DNA from: a virus
Reading direction: 5' to 3' (one strand)
DNA length: 60,636 nt
Virus record (IMG/VR): IMGVR_UViG_3300020580_000015
Span: 1-60,636 of that record
Shown here piece by piece: positions 39,649-47,639 of this stretch. The notes beneath the pieces are model-generated. The model saw only the letters and a list, made by a program, of their open reading frames with translations, was not told the origin of the DNA and did no database searches. The position numbers were made by a program, and so were the translations under genes. Position 1 is the stretch's first letter. Each line of letters begins with the position of its first letter.

Positions 39649-40537
39649 CGACGACCGTCTCCTCTTCCAGCTCCCACTGCTCAGTCGGCATCGCGTCTGG
39701 CTCGGGCGACAGCTCGGGCATGAACGTGATCATCAGGTCCGATACGCCCAACAGCGGCGTCTCTGTCAGCACCAGCGTGCCGTTCACTTCGCCGGGCACC
39801 GTGCTCATGAGCCGCATGCCGCACTCGGCGTAAATTTCCAGCTTCGGCTCTTCGTCGAGGTGGATCCTGTCCTGGCGCGTGCCTTGGAAGGCTTCGCGGC
39901 CCTGATCGTACGACTTAAACTGCAGCGTCGAGATGCCGCCGGACACGTGACGCACAAAAACCGACTCGAACGCATCGGCGAGACCGTGTTTCACCGTCCG
40001 CCGCACCAAAAGGTCGCCAGGAATCATCCCGGTGCCGTACGCGGACTCAACGCCGGGCTTACCGCACATCTTTTCTTGTAAAATGTCGCGCGTGTTCTTC
40101 GCGGTATCGGTCGCCAACCACATATCGATGGGTCGGTCGTATCTTCGTCCCGGCCACCAGTCAGGGTACAGCCCGGTAAGGTGCAGCGCATCCGCAAAAC
40201 AGCCGCAGTGCGTCTTACCAGTTCTGTTTCCACCGAAAAGTGCAATTTCATCGTCCTTCGCTTCTGAGGCGAAGAACTGCATCTGCTTCGGATAGTGCGC
40301 CCGACCGAGCGGGCAGTTTTTCAGCGCCGGATGGTCAGTCGGATCCTGAAACCAGGTCACTATTTGGGTCTGATCCTGGATTTTCGCTCGCTGGCTCAGG
40401 ATCTGGATCAGTTTCGTTGTCTCTGCCAGACTCAACGAGCTGATATTCTGCTTCGATAACAGACTCGTCAGCTGTGTCGGCAGCGGCGAGTAAACCCTGT
40501 CGATTAAATCTCGATAGGATTGTGGAAAGTTGCGCAT
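39641..40537 (-). CDS. Terminase large subunit, N-terminal ATPase half
   Basis: 298 residues. Walker A is FGGNRTGKTHCG (residues 101-112), Walker B DRIHLDEEPK (223-232), coupling motif LVLTETPLLG (256-265). The protein ends soon after LMITFMPELSPEPDAM with a Glu-rich tail, before the RNase-H-like nuclease, which is encoded by 38371-39147. A split exactly between motor and nuclease domains suggests the two polypeptides act together. The first 203 bases overlap the terminase-small-type gene in another frame. Confidence 0.9.
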   Translation of the reverse strand: MRNFPQSYRDLIDRVYSPLPTQLTSLLSKQNISSLSLAETTKLIQILSQRAKIQDQTQIVTWFQDPTDHPALKNCPLGRAHYPKQMQFFASEAKDDEIALFGGNRTGKTHCGCFADALHLTGLYPDWWPGRRYDRPIDMWLATDTAKNTRDILQEKMCGKPGVESAYGTGMIPGDLLVRRTVKHGLADAFESVFVRHVSGGISTLQFKSYDQGREAFQGTRQDRIHLDEEPKLEIYAECGMRLMSTVPGEVNGTLVLTETPLLGVSDLMITFMPELSPEPDAMPTEQWELEEETVVDE

Positions 40538-41411
40538 GTGCCTGGTCCAACGTTAGGTTTTGCTTCACGTTGAGATCCATTTTTAGGTTCTCACCGAATT
40601 TTTCAGGAAAAAGGTTCGCAGCGATGCGTCCCAGCATCCGCGCATCACCTTTAACGGCGGAGGCAGACGCTGCGTGGTCGAAAACTGCGCGCGCTACCTG
40701 CGCGGCGTCGTCAAATGCGCGCTGAAAATCCGAGTTCGCAGACAATTCCTTGTGAAACTGCACGTTGGTGGCGCCGACGGCGCGTAGCGCCTGCTTCATG
40801 TCTGCCGTGTTGGCGTACGTGATCAGAAAAACGCGCTGCTTGTCGTCGGTCCAATCGAAATCTTCCGTAACCTGCTGCGTACGGGCGATGCCCATACTCT
40901 CTTCGAGCCGGTTCACCGCCTCACGGAACGTTGTGTTCCAGCTAAGTATCGCCAAAAACTCTGATTCGGTCCGCCCGAGCGATTCGGCGGCTAGCACGAA
41001 ATCTTTCAGCTCCGCGTACTTCTCAAGAAATTTCTTCTCGGCGGTACTCGGCTGTGCCGGACCTGCCGGCGCGGTGTTCTTCTGCGTGTACGCGCGCCTG
41101 CGCGCTTCCTCCAGCTCCGGGACGCCTTTGCCGTACACCGGCATCAAACCTTTCTCGACGCGTTGGCAGTCGACGCAGATGCTGCTGTTCGCTACGTAGC
41201 GAGCAGCGCGGTGGCCGGTGACGCATACGGCACCGGTCCAAAAGTGTTTCCAGCCGCGCGCCTTCGCCTCTTCAAGAGAGACGAAGCGCGTCGGCTGGTA
41301 ATTGTACATGTCCGGCCGGCCGTCACGCAGTGGCGCAACGGTCTCGGGCCGGATCTTCGGCCACTTCCCCCATTCGTGCTTCGGGGATCCGGGCGGATTT
41401 TCGCCTATCAT
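40335..41411 (-). CDS. Terminase small subunit-like protein with zinc-knuckle N-terminus
   Basis: 358 residues from ATG 41411 (ATGA overlap with the GroES-like gene). The N-terminal ~110 residues contain GAVCVTGHRAARYVANSSIC followed by VDC, a zinc knuckle usually seen at the front of HNH/EndoVII proteins. Two helical DNA-binding repeats follow (FLEKYAELKDFVLAAESLGR and FLITYANTADMKQALRAVGA), as in small terminases, then NLFPEKFGENLKMDLNV. An acidic tail (ETDPDPEPASENPGSDPNSD) overlaps the ATPase-half gene by 203 bases. Confidence 0.75.
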   Translation of the reverse strand: MIGENPPGSPKHEWGKWPKIRPETVAPLRDGRPDMYNYQPTRFVSLEEAKARGWKHFWTGAVCVTGHRAARYVANSSICVDCQRVEKGLMPVYGKGVPELEEARRRAYTQKNTAPAGPAQPSTAEKKFLEKYAELKDFVLAAESLGRTESEFLAILSWNTTFREAVNRLEESMGIARTQQVTEDFDWTDDKQRVFLITYANTADMKQALRAVGATNVQFHKELSANSDFQRAFDDAAQVARAVFDHAASASAVKGDARMLGRIAANLFPEKFGENLKMDLNVKQNLTLDQAHAQLSTILSRFNRQGLLAAADTADESVIEAEYQLVESGRDNETDPDPEPASENPGSDPNSDLVSGSD

Positions 41412-41950
41412 GCGCGGTGCCAGTCTTCGCTGCCCGACATGAAATTTCCCTTCCTGTCGTAGCCAGCGCTCTGCTGCCACATCAGGCACTCGTTCAACGA
41501 CTCGTCGGGGTCGACCGAGTAGATGGCCTTCTGCCAGACGAACGCGAGATCTCCGATGCCAGGGAATCCAATGCGGTCGAAGTCCACGAGAGTGATATTG
41601 CGGAAACTGAATTCCACCACATCACCAGGCTTCACCTGCATCGGAATAATTTGTCCGGTCTCTGCGCCATCCTCGAACCACAGCGTGCGGCCCGAGAGTT
41701 TGCTTGGCGCGAACTGCATGATCTTGCCGTCCGGCCCGAGCACAGGTGGCCCATCGCTGATGGATTGCTGAAACGCCACTTTGCGCCGCTGGCGGCGGCC
41801 GTAGCCAACACCAACAACCACCCCTTTATGAATTTCCACCCCCGGCGTGAGTAAAGTAGGATGGACGTACGGTAAAACCTTCACCAAAACCCGGTCGCGT
41901 AGCACGCGCACGCGCTTGCCGATGTCTTCCAGCTCTTCTGTTAGCATCAT
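41408..41950 (-). CDS. GroES-like (Cpn10-fold) protein, longer copy
   Basis: 180 residues. RVRVLRDRVLVKVLPYVHPT, HKGVVVGVGYGRRQRRKVAF and VKPGDVVEFSFRNITLVDFD follow the beta-barrel order of GroES (start 'RPLxDRVLVK', 'GxVVxVGxG', 'VKxGDxVxF'). The C-terminal 70 residues (GDLAFVWQKAIYSVDPDESL) are extra. With the second GroES-like gene at 42033 it makes a tandem pair. Phage co-chaperonins help the host chaperonin fold coat proteins (family knowledge); whether both do so here is unknown. Confidence 0.75.
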   Translation of the reverse strand: MMLTEELEDIGKRVRVLRDRVLVKVLPYVHPTLLTPGVEIHKGVVVGVGYGRRQRRKVAFQQSISDGPPVLGPDGKIMQFAPSKLSGRTLWFEDGAETGQIIPMQVKPGDVVEFSFRNITLVDFDRIGFPGIGDLAFVWQKAIYSVDPDESLNECLMWQQSAGYDRKGNFMSGSEDWHRA

Positions 41951-42036
41951 AGCTGGTGACTCCTCAAGTATCGAGCCGCGGCTATGAGCGTATCAGAGCT
42001 GTCTTTAAAACTGCCTATGCCATGAGGCGATGTCAT
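41947..42036 (-). CDS. 29-residue coupled mini-gene between the GroES-like genes
   Basis: ATG 42036 overlaps the stop of the upstream GroES-like gene (ATGA) and its own TGA overlaps the ATG of the downstream one (ATGA at 41950). It encodes MTSPHGIGSFKDSSDTLIAA and nine more residues. Two exact 4-base overlaps in a row argue that it is translated. It may be a small helical protein or only a translation bridge. Confidence 0.6.
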   Translation of the reverse strand: MTSPHGIGSFKDSSDTLIAAARYLRSHQL

Positions 42037-42329
42037 GGCCGCACCTCGACTGCATCCACGTCAGTATCGCGCATCAAGCGAATTTTCTTACCAACACCGT
42101 AGTCAGAATCCATGCCAGCGGTGGCGGCGAAAGTGACTACGTCGCCAACTTTCGTCTCCATAGGTGTGCGTTCGCCGAGCGGGAGCATTCGTCCAGGCCC
42201 GACCGCGACCACCTCTCCTCGTAGCGTTCTTTGCCAATCAGGGAGTTTTATTACTCCCTCCGCTTTATCCAGGAGCGCCACCGCCACCAGATCGTCAAGC
42301 AATCGCTGACTGAAATCTATCTTCGCCAT
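42033..42329 (-). CDS. GroES-like co-chaperonin
   Basis: 98 residues, the size of GroES. LLDDLVAVALLDKAEGVIKL (first strand and mobile loop), WQRTLRGEVVAVGPGRMLPL and TKVGDVVTFAATAGMDSDYG match the Cpn10 barrel. Only the start departs: FSQRLLDDLVAVAL in place of 'RPLxDRVLVK'. It likely caps the host GroEL during capsid folding. Confidence 0.85.
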   Translation of the reverse strand: MAKIDFSQRLLDDLVAVALLDKAEGVIKLPDWQRTLRGEVVAVGPGRMLPLGERTPMETKVGDVVTFAATAGMDSDYGVGKKIRLMRDTDVDAVEVRP

Positions 42330-42362
42330 GTTCTGTACCTCTAACCTTACAGAATGAAAAAT

Positions 42363-42815
42363 TTAATACGCGAGGCCACTCACCGTTGCGAGGGCGCACA
42401 ATTCAATGACTGCAACCACGGCGGTCGACGTGAACGGCTGGCCCGTGACGGAGTCGACGGCCGTGAACTGCATGCCGACCTGGCACAGCTGCGAGCCGAT
42501 GTACGGGAACGTCATCTGCCACGCAGACGCGAGCACCTGAAGATACATGGTCGCAGCGAACGCAGGATACGTAAACGGCGAGCCAGCCGAGCCTACAGCG
42601 CCGGCCGGGTTCAATGTGATCGGGCCGCAGTTGGGCAGCACGACGCTGTTCGTGATGTCATCGATCTCGATGCTGATCGAGGTCGGAATGACGGGCGTGT
42701 TCGTGTGATCCACGAACTGCAGATCCATGAAGATGTCCGTGTTCGGGTATGCTTTGACGTTTGCATATGGTAAAATTGGGCTTCCCTGGAGGTAGCGATT
42801 TCCAATTACACTCAC
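42363..42815 (-). CDS. Structural-type hypothetical protein
   Basis: 150 residues, beta-rich: MSVIGNRYLQGSPILPYANV, TDIFMDLQFVDHTNTPVIPT, SIEIDDITNSVVLPNCGPIT. The GTG start (42815) has GGAGAAG upstream. It resembles an Ig-like or decoration domain. Its place upstream of terminase genes in the late operon suggests a head protein. Confidence 0.7.
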   Translation of the reverse strand: MSVIGNRYLQGSPILPYANVKAYPNTDIFMDLQFVDHTNTPVIPTSISIEIDDITNSVVLPNCGPITLNPAGAVGSAGSPFTYPAFAATMYLQVLASAWQMTFPYIGSQLCQVGMQFTAVDSVTGQPFTSTAVVAVIELCALATVSGLAY

Positions 42816-42839
42816 GAATTCTTCTCCAGGTATGCCACT

Positions 42840-42911
42840 CTACCGCCAAGAGCGGTCGAGACGGATGCTGCAGTAGCAGACTCCGAGGCGAATCTGAGTG
42901 AGGATGATCAT
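42840..42911 (-). CDS. Possible 23-residue mini-gene
   Basis: ATG 42911 overlaps the stop of the following (upstream) gene as ATGA and runs 23 codons (MIILTQIRLGVCYCSIRLDR...). It has no ribosome site of its own. Listed because the coupling pattern matches other mini-genes in this operon, but it may be chance. Confidence 0.3.
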   Translation of the reverse strand: MIILTQIRLGVCYCSIRLDRSWR

Positions 42912-43252
42912 CGCAGCCCTTTCATCTTGCGCTCGCCGCTCTTGCCTTTGAATTCACGCACCGGCCGAGCCGATAGGACGTGCTTCGCGCGAGCGTGAAC
43001 GGCAGTGTGCTCCGCCGTGGTCATGTGACCCGAGACCCAGCTGTCTGTCGCGTTGCGCATCGCGCGCTTCGTGTCTTCCTTCACGCGCTGCTTCTCGGTC
43101 GGCTCTTTGTAGGACGCCAGCTCTCCGTGCTGTTGGCCCTGCTCGGTAACTGACTTCTCGCCCTTCGATTTCTTGGCGCGCTTTTTGTCTTGCCCTTTCG
43201 GGGTTCTGCTGACGCCTAGGATGGCGCCGAGCATGGGTGCGATCTCAGCCAC
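42908..43252 (-). CDS. Small Lys-rich virion-region protein
   Basis: 114 residues from GTG 43252, which follows a strong AAAGGAGG site by 5 bases. MAEIAPMLGAILGVSRTPKG, then a strongly basic middle (KGQDKKRAKKSKGEKSVTEQ). Charged and probably disordered; it may bind DNA or the inner capsid. The longer frame to 43330 is rejected because that part only mirrors the neighbouring gene. Confidence 0.7.
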   Translation of the reverse strand: MAEIAPMLGAILGVSRTPKGQDKKRAKKSKGEKSVTEQGQQHGELASYKEPTEKQRVKEDTKRAMRNATDSWVSGHMTTAEHTAVHARAKHVLSARPVREFKGKSGERKMKGLR

Positions 43253-43565
43253 CGACGCCTCCTTTGCCACCCGTGATCTCGAACGCTGCGGCCGCGCTAG
43301 CGATGAAGAATGAGTTGGCTGGAACCTCAATGTACATCACTGTGCCGACTGTCGCCATGCCGAGTGTGTTCATCACCGGCACGCCGGCAGTGGGGGCGCC
43401 AGCAGCGGCGATGGTGCTCTTGTTGCCCCAGGTCAAATACGCAGCTACTTTGCACACGACACGGAACGTGTTAGCGTCCAGCTGCGTGTCCGTCGCTACC
43501 TGCACCGCGGCCGCGCCGACGAGAACCGTCTGCGTGATCGGGTGAAACGTCGTGTCGATGCTCAT
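43245..43565 (-). CDS. Structural-type hypothetical protein
   Basis: 106 residues from ATG 43565 (ATGA overlap with the preceding gene). Beta-rich: MSIDTTFHPITQTVLVGAAA, DTQLDANTFRVVCKVAAYLT, MATVGTVMYIEVPANSFF. Similar in style to phage head-decoration proteins. No firm family. Confidence 0.7.
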   Translation of the reverse strand: MSIDTTFHPITQTVLVGAAAVQVATDTQLDANTFRVVCKVAAYLTWGNKSTIAAAGAPTAGVPVMNTLGMATVGTVMYIEVPANSFFIASAAAAFEITGGKGGVGG

Positions 43566-43813
43566 CGATAACTCCCGCGTTTGCCAGAGCACCACTCGTT
43601 CAGGATATCGCCCTGGTTGACGTGCTTCAGCTCTTTGGATTCGCGCTGCTTGTGCGGCGCTTGTTTGTCGGACGTGTTGGTGCCTGGGCGCGGACCTGTG
43701 CGGTGCGCTCGCTTGGCGACTTTCTTCGTCTCATGATCGCCGCCACCGAGGCTGGCGCGTGGGCCGTCGACGTGCTTGAACGAGCGACCTTCAGAATTTT
43801 TCTTTTTGAACAC
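43562..43813 (-). CDS. Small basic protein, unknown
   Basis: 83 residues, Lys/Arg/His/Gly-rich (MFKKKNSEGRSFKHVDGPRA, KVAKRAHRTGPRPGTNTSDK). Likely disordered and nucleic-acid binding. One of three consecutive small charged proteins (43562-44278) that abut with no gap. Confidence 0.7.
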   Translation of the reverse strand: MFKKKNSEGRSFKHVDGPRASLGGGDHETKKVAKRAHRTGPRPGTNTSDKQAPHKQRESKELKHVNQGDILNEWCSGKRGSYR

Positions 43814-44035
43814 TCAGGTCTCCGGGGCAGCGTACGTGTTTCTCTGGCCGTGCGCCCACTTATCCAGCTCGCGCTTACGGTCCGCGCGACCTTCACGGGT
43901 CTTGTGCGCGGACTTCTTCATATCTGCGTGCATAAACTCTTTCGCAACAGCGACCGGCGGACCGCCGCCCGTGGGTTTGAACCCATGAGCGACGGCCCGC
44001 ATCAGTTTCGCTTGGGCCGGGGACTTGCTTGGCAC
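43814..44035 (-). CDS. Small virion-associated protein (SPAQAKLMRA type)
   Basis: 73 residues. MPSKSPAQAKLMRAVAHGFK and PPVAVAKEFMHADMKKS form a motif pair found in short proteins near terminase or head genes of many phages (family knowledge). Role unknown, perhaps a head-assembly accessory. Confidence 0.75.
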   Translation of the reverse strand: MPSKSPAQAKLMRAVAHGFKPTGGGPPVAVAKEFMHADMKKSAHKTREGRADRKRELDKWAHGQRNTYAAPET

Positions 44036-44278
44036 TTACCGCTCGGTGAGCGCTTTGTCGCCGTGCTTGTCGCCGCGGCCGCCGACTGCATCTTTGTAGA
44101 TGCTGCGCGCGACGCTGTTCAGCTCGCTCTCGCCGCCGGAGTCGCAGGTATCGGAGTGCGGCAGCGCCGTCTTCTCGGCAACACCCTTACGGCTCGCGCC
44201 GTGAGTGCCTTCAACGCCGGCTCGACGGCCCTTCAAATACTCTTCGCCCTTCATCTTGGCGTGTTCGGATTTACCCAT
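44036..44278 (-). CDS. Small charged hypothetical protein
   Basis: 80 residues: MGKSEHAKMKGEEYLKGRRA, HSDTCDSGGESELNSVARSI, KDAVGGRGDKHGDKALTER. Repetitive short basic/acidic stretches, probably flexible. Abuts the SPAQAKLMRA-type gene directly. Confidence 0.65.
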   Translation of the reverse strand: MGKSEHAKMKGEEYLKGRRAGVEGTHGASRKGVAEKTALPHSDTCDSGGESELNSVARSIYKDAVGGRGDKHGDKALTER

Positions 44279-44310
44279 GTAAAAAATTCCTCTTGATTGA
44301 ATCGAAAGAA

Positions 44311-44802
44311 TTACGCGGCCGTGATGGCGCCAGCGTAGATACTCTGCATCGTGACGGTCGTCGGAGACGTGACGGTCACAATGAACGTGCGCTCGGTGTT
44401 GATCGCAAGCGTGTTGGTGCCGCTGATCGTGACTCCGGTTCCGCCCGTGAGCGTGATCACGCCCGCAGTGTTGTTGAAGTTCAGGATCGTCAACGTGTAG
44501 ACCACGTTGAACAGATTCGGCACGCCGGCCGGCGGATTGACGCCCGCGGCAAAGGTGCCAAGACCTTGCTTGTACGCAGTCGCCACCGCCTGTTGAATCT
44601 GCGCGATGATATTGACGGCGGTGTCGGTCGTCAGCGCCTGCGCGCCAGCTTGACCACTGAAGCTCGCGTACACATCGCCGGCACCTGCAAGCAGTGTCGC
44701 GGAGATCGTTCCACCGTTCTGCGTGGAGCTGTTGATCTGCGACTGCGGCAACACGGAGACCGCGTTATAAAAATCGTCTCGAAAGACGCCCAATGCTGTC
44801 AT
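44311..44802 (-). CDS. Structural-type hypothetical protein
   Basis: 163 residues: MTALGVFRDDFYNAVSVLPQ, GTISATLLAGAGDVYASFSG, then Thr/Gly/Asn-rich strands (VITLTGGTGVTISGTNTLAI). The mix of helix near the start and beta-rich Thr repeats looks like a capsid decoration or tail-tip protein. Confidence 0.7.
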   Translation of the reverse strand: MTALGVFRDDFYNAVSVLPQSQINSSTQNGGTISATLLAGAGDVYASFSGQAGAQALTTDTAVNIIAQIQQAVATAYKQGLGTFAAGVNPPAGVPNLFNVVYTLTILNFNNTAGVITLTGGTGVTISGTNTLAINTERTFIVTVTSPTTVTMQSIYAGAITAA

Positions 44803-44897
44803 GAAATTTTCCTCGCGCTCTCAGCGCATCAAATCGACGCCGCCAATTTAATTAGCGGATAAGCAGCAGGCGGTCGTTTAACTACCTGCATGAAAAA

Positions 44898-46358
44898 TTA
44901 TGCGGCTCTATACCAAAGAGCGGTACTGGGATCCCAAGTAAATTTGCGCGCACTTAAAGCCGGGATCGCGCTCGTCGCGCCGTCTGCCACGTTGCTGTTA
45001 GCGGCGATGTCGAATGTGATGGTGAAGGCTGACTCATTGATGAGTGTGCATTCCTGGGCACCGGTCGAGGCAGTGCCCGGACCCGCTTGCATCTTGATCG
45101 TACTCACATTCGCGCCACCAGCAATAGTGCAACGTACTGTAGTAGTATTAAGAGTCGTAATAGTTGAACCGTTCGCCAAAGCTGCGGCGTTTGCCGCGAG
45201 CGGAGAATACAAATTACCATTACCAAGTTCGGCGACACCCTGAGTAGTAAGTGCATCGCCAGGTAGAATGAAACACTTACTGACCGTCCCATATTGGATA
45301 TTGGCGGTCCCGAAATTACTGAAAAATGACGGCACAGACCAATGCACGCCGGACGCCTTGACAAGGTTGAGGCCGATAGCGCCGGCCGCTGTATTCGCCA
45401 TGATGGTACCGTGGAGGGTAAGTCCTTGGATCTGACTCGTGGCCCCTACCCGAATCTCTCCCACCGTATTGGCGTTATTCTCAAAGTGGCAACTGATCAC
45501 ATAGTCAGCAACGAGCGTGCTGGTGGCATCGATATCTATGCCTACTACGGTCCCGGCGCCACGCAAACCTTCGCAATCACAAGACAACACAGAGAGCGAA
45601 TTAGAATCAACAATCGACAGGCCTATAGGCGTAAGATTTGTGCCGCTTGACCCGAAGGCTACGTTGAACAGACTCAACGCATGAGTCTGAGCGCTCGCAA
45701 ATATGTTGCGATTACGGTTCCCCTCGATCCTGCTGTTTGAAATCTTATTACCGAAATTCGAACCACTGAAAAAATCCAGACCTAAACCAAAGCCGGTAAT
45801 ACGCACTCCATCTATGATATTGTCGTGGGAACTCTCAAAGGTGATACCGTCTTGAGTAGCCGCCGTGTATATACCAGTAAATCCGAAATCTCGGAGTGTG
45901 TTACCATAGCCCGCACCGAGATTGTTCAGCGTGAGCATCGTAATGTCGTTTTGTGCTACAAGGAAACTATTAAGCCAGCCGTTGCCCGTGATCTTAATTG
46001 GGCGTGTGGCGGTGGCGCCCGCGTTAATGAAAAACCCCGTAGTCGTCGTGGGTATAAATATTGCTGCGGAGTAGTTTGCAAACTGATTCGCCTGCGCAAC
46101 GGCTGCGAGCCACGCTGCTGTATCTAGCGCGGTGTTTCCGCCAACTCCGCCGTACCGACGAAGATCCCCAGGAGGCCAGAACGGATTTACCGGCGTAACT
46201 CCAGCCGCAGCTTCAGCAGGGGTTTGAAGAAATGGCGCGAAGGCGCTGCTAGCGCTATACAGCTCAGTGAAATTCGAGTTGATCTTATCGAATGCGGACT
46301 TTGGTGAGTCGCCCTGCCCGCTGTTTGCGGGTATGGTGATAATTTGCTGCTGCGTCAT
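44898..46358 (-). CDS. Tailspike with right-handed beta-helix
   Basis: 486 residues. The N-terminus (FDKINSNFTELYSASSAFAP) is the common phage head-binding start; the body carries pectate-lyase-like coils rich in Asn and Gly (LNNLGAGYGNTLRDFGFTGI, SHDNIIDGVRITGFGLGLDF, GNKISNSRIEGNRNRNIFAS). It probably binds or cleaves surface polysaccharide. It is encoded far from the tail-fibre genes, near the promoter end of the late operon. Confidence 0.85.
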   Translation of the reverse strand: MTQQQIITIPANSGQGDSPKSAFDKINSNFTELYSASSAFAPFLQTPAEAAAGVTPVNPFWPPGDLRRYGGVGGNTALDTAAWLAAVAQANQFANYSAAIFIPTTTTGFFINAGATATRPIKITGNGWLNSFLVAQNDITMLTLNNLGAGYGNTLRDFGFTGIYTAATQDGITFESSHDNIIDGVRITGFGLGLDFFSGSNFGNKISNSRIEGNRNRNIFASAQTHALSLFNVAFGSSGTNLTPIGLSIVDSNSLSVLSCDCEGLRGAGTVVGIDIDATSTLVADYVISCHFENNANTVGEIRVGATSQIQGLTLHGTIMANTAAGAIGLNLVKASGVHWSVPSFFSNFGTANIQYGTVSKCFILPGDALTTQGVAELGNGNLYSPLAANAAALANGSTITTLNTTTVRCTIAGGANVSTIKMQAGPGTASTGAQECTLINESAFTITFDIAANSNVADGATSAIPALSARKFTWDPSTALWYRAA

Positions 46359-46684
46359 AACTGACTATCTGCCACATCAGGCGACTCTTGATCGGCCGTC
46401 CACACCTGCTTCGTGCTATCGTCCGCATAAACTTGATCTGCGGTTCTGCCGCTGACCGATGCGTTCGACAACCCTATCGGAATTCTGCGATTGTTCTTCG
46501 CGTCATAAATGTCCGTGCCATCACGCGACGCGTTCGAAAGATTCACGAGCGGTGACTTCGGCTGTGCGACGGGTACGGCGCCGCCGCCGTTCGCGCCCCA
46601 GGTGTCGCCACCCATCTGGACCAACGCGAATACGTCAGGGTTCGGTGTCAGCGTCTGACCGCCGTTCGCTGCTGTGCGGGCCAT
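46355..46684 (-). CDS. Hypothetical 109-residue protein
   Basis: MARTAANGGQTLTPNPDVFA, GANGGGAVPVAQPKSPLVNL, NNRRIPIGLSNASVSGRTAD. Gly/Asn/Pro-rich, soluble. First of three similar-style Gly/Thr/Asn-rich proteins (46355-47639) upstream of the tailspike; they may be accessory virion proteins. Confidence 0.65.
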   Translation of the reverse strand: MARTAANGGQTLTPNPDVFALVQMGGDTWGANGGGAVPVAQPKSPLVNLSNASRDGTDIYDAKNNRRIPIGLSNASVSGRTADQVYADDSTKQVWTADQESPDVADSQL

Positions 46685-47164
46685 TTACATCCCTGAGAGG
46701 TTTGGTGCGTTCGCCGGATACGTGACAACGTTCGCGACGCGCGCCGTAGCCGGCTGTGTGATGCTCGCGGCGGGTGACGGCACCTGCGGGCTCGCGCCGC
46801 CGTTCGACGGAATGAATCCGCCCTGGCCGTACGTCGAGTCACAGAGTAGTACCTGGCCGCGCGACATCTTAGCGAGCAGCGAGTCGCCGCCCGCGTTGCC
46901 GCCCTGATTCGCCGGACCCGCACCCTGCAGCGTGGTCGTGTCCTGCAGGTTCATCGGCATGAAGCCAGACGAAACCTGCGTGCCGGTCAGCTGCTGTACC
47001 GGATTCTGCGGCGTACCCGGCTCAGTGCCAAGACAGTTGTCTTGCAAGCCGCCCGGGTTCGGGTTGCCTTGCATCTGCGCGCCGTTGGGCGCCGCGCCTG
47101 GCATGCCTACGGATGTGGCGAAGGAGTCGGGGTTTGCGGTCGGTGTCCAGAACGTGTTTGCCAT
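46685..47164 (-). CDS. Gly/Asn/Pro-rich hypothetical protein
   Basis: 159 residues: MANTFWTPTANPDSFATSVG, GAQMQGNPNPGGLQDNCLGT, AASITQPATARVANVVTYPA. Low complexity and low charge. No motif recognised. It directly abuts the 109-residue gene. Confidence 0.65.
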   Translation of the reverse strand: MANTFWTPTANPDSFATSVGMPGAAPNGAQMQGNPNPGGLQDNCLGTEPGTPQNPVQQLTGTQVSSGFMPMNLQDTTTLQGAGPANQGGNAGGDSLLAKMSRGQVLLCDSTYGQGGFIPSNGGASPQVPSPAASITQPATARVANVVTYPANAPNLSGM

Positions 47165-47165
47165 C

Positions 47166-47639
47166 TCAGCCCCCGTATACCGTCGCAGCGGTCGGCTGCG
47201 TGAACGTGTTCATTGGCTGCTGCGTCGAAGCCTGGCTGGCCTCGCCGGATGTCGGTCCTTCGGTTTGGTTCGCGCCGCCAGCACCAAAACTCTGTCCGCC
47301 GTTCGCATCGCTGTTGAGTGTGTCGCCGCCGACTTGCGTACCGGAACCGTTACGATCACCGGACGACAACGCGTCCGCCACCGTGCGACCGCCTGGGCCA
47401 GTGCCGGCGCCCGCCTGAGACGTCACACCGTAGCCCGACCCTTGCAAGTTAAGCGGCAGCGTGGCGCGCGACGCGGACGCGAGAACGGTGTCACCGCTCG
47501 CGTTGTTCGAGTTAGGCGGGAAGAGACCCACGCCAGGATTCACGGGCTGCAGGGTGGCCTGGACGAGGTTCCCTAGTTGAGTGCCTTGGAAGGGTGTGGT
47601 ATTAAGCGGCGTACCGCCCGGGGTTCCGAAGATGGTCAT
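47166..47639 (-). CDS. Gly/Thr-rich hypothetical protein
   Basis: 157 residues: MTIFGTPGGTPLNTTPFQGT, NSNNASGDTVLASASRATLP, SSGDRNGSGTQVGGDTLNSD. Shares the 'GDT(V/L)' and Gly/Asn/Thr style with its neighbours. The ATG overlaps the stop of the frame-disrupted gene 47636-47895 (ATGA). Confidence 0.65.
   Translation of the reverse strand: MTIFGTPGGTPLNTTPFQGTQLGNLVQATLQPVNPGVGLFPPNSNNASGDTVLASASRATLPLNLQGSGYGVTSQAGAGTGPGGRTVADALSSGDRNGSGTQVGGDTLNSDANGGQSFGAGGANQTEGPTSGEASQASTQQPMNTFTQPTAATVYGG

Noticed and set aside
43252-43330. Longer start for the Lys-rich protein ending at 42908
   Set aside because: The extra 26 residues overlap the neighbouring gene and lack a ribosome site, while GTG 43252 follows AAAGGAGG.
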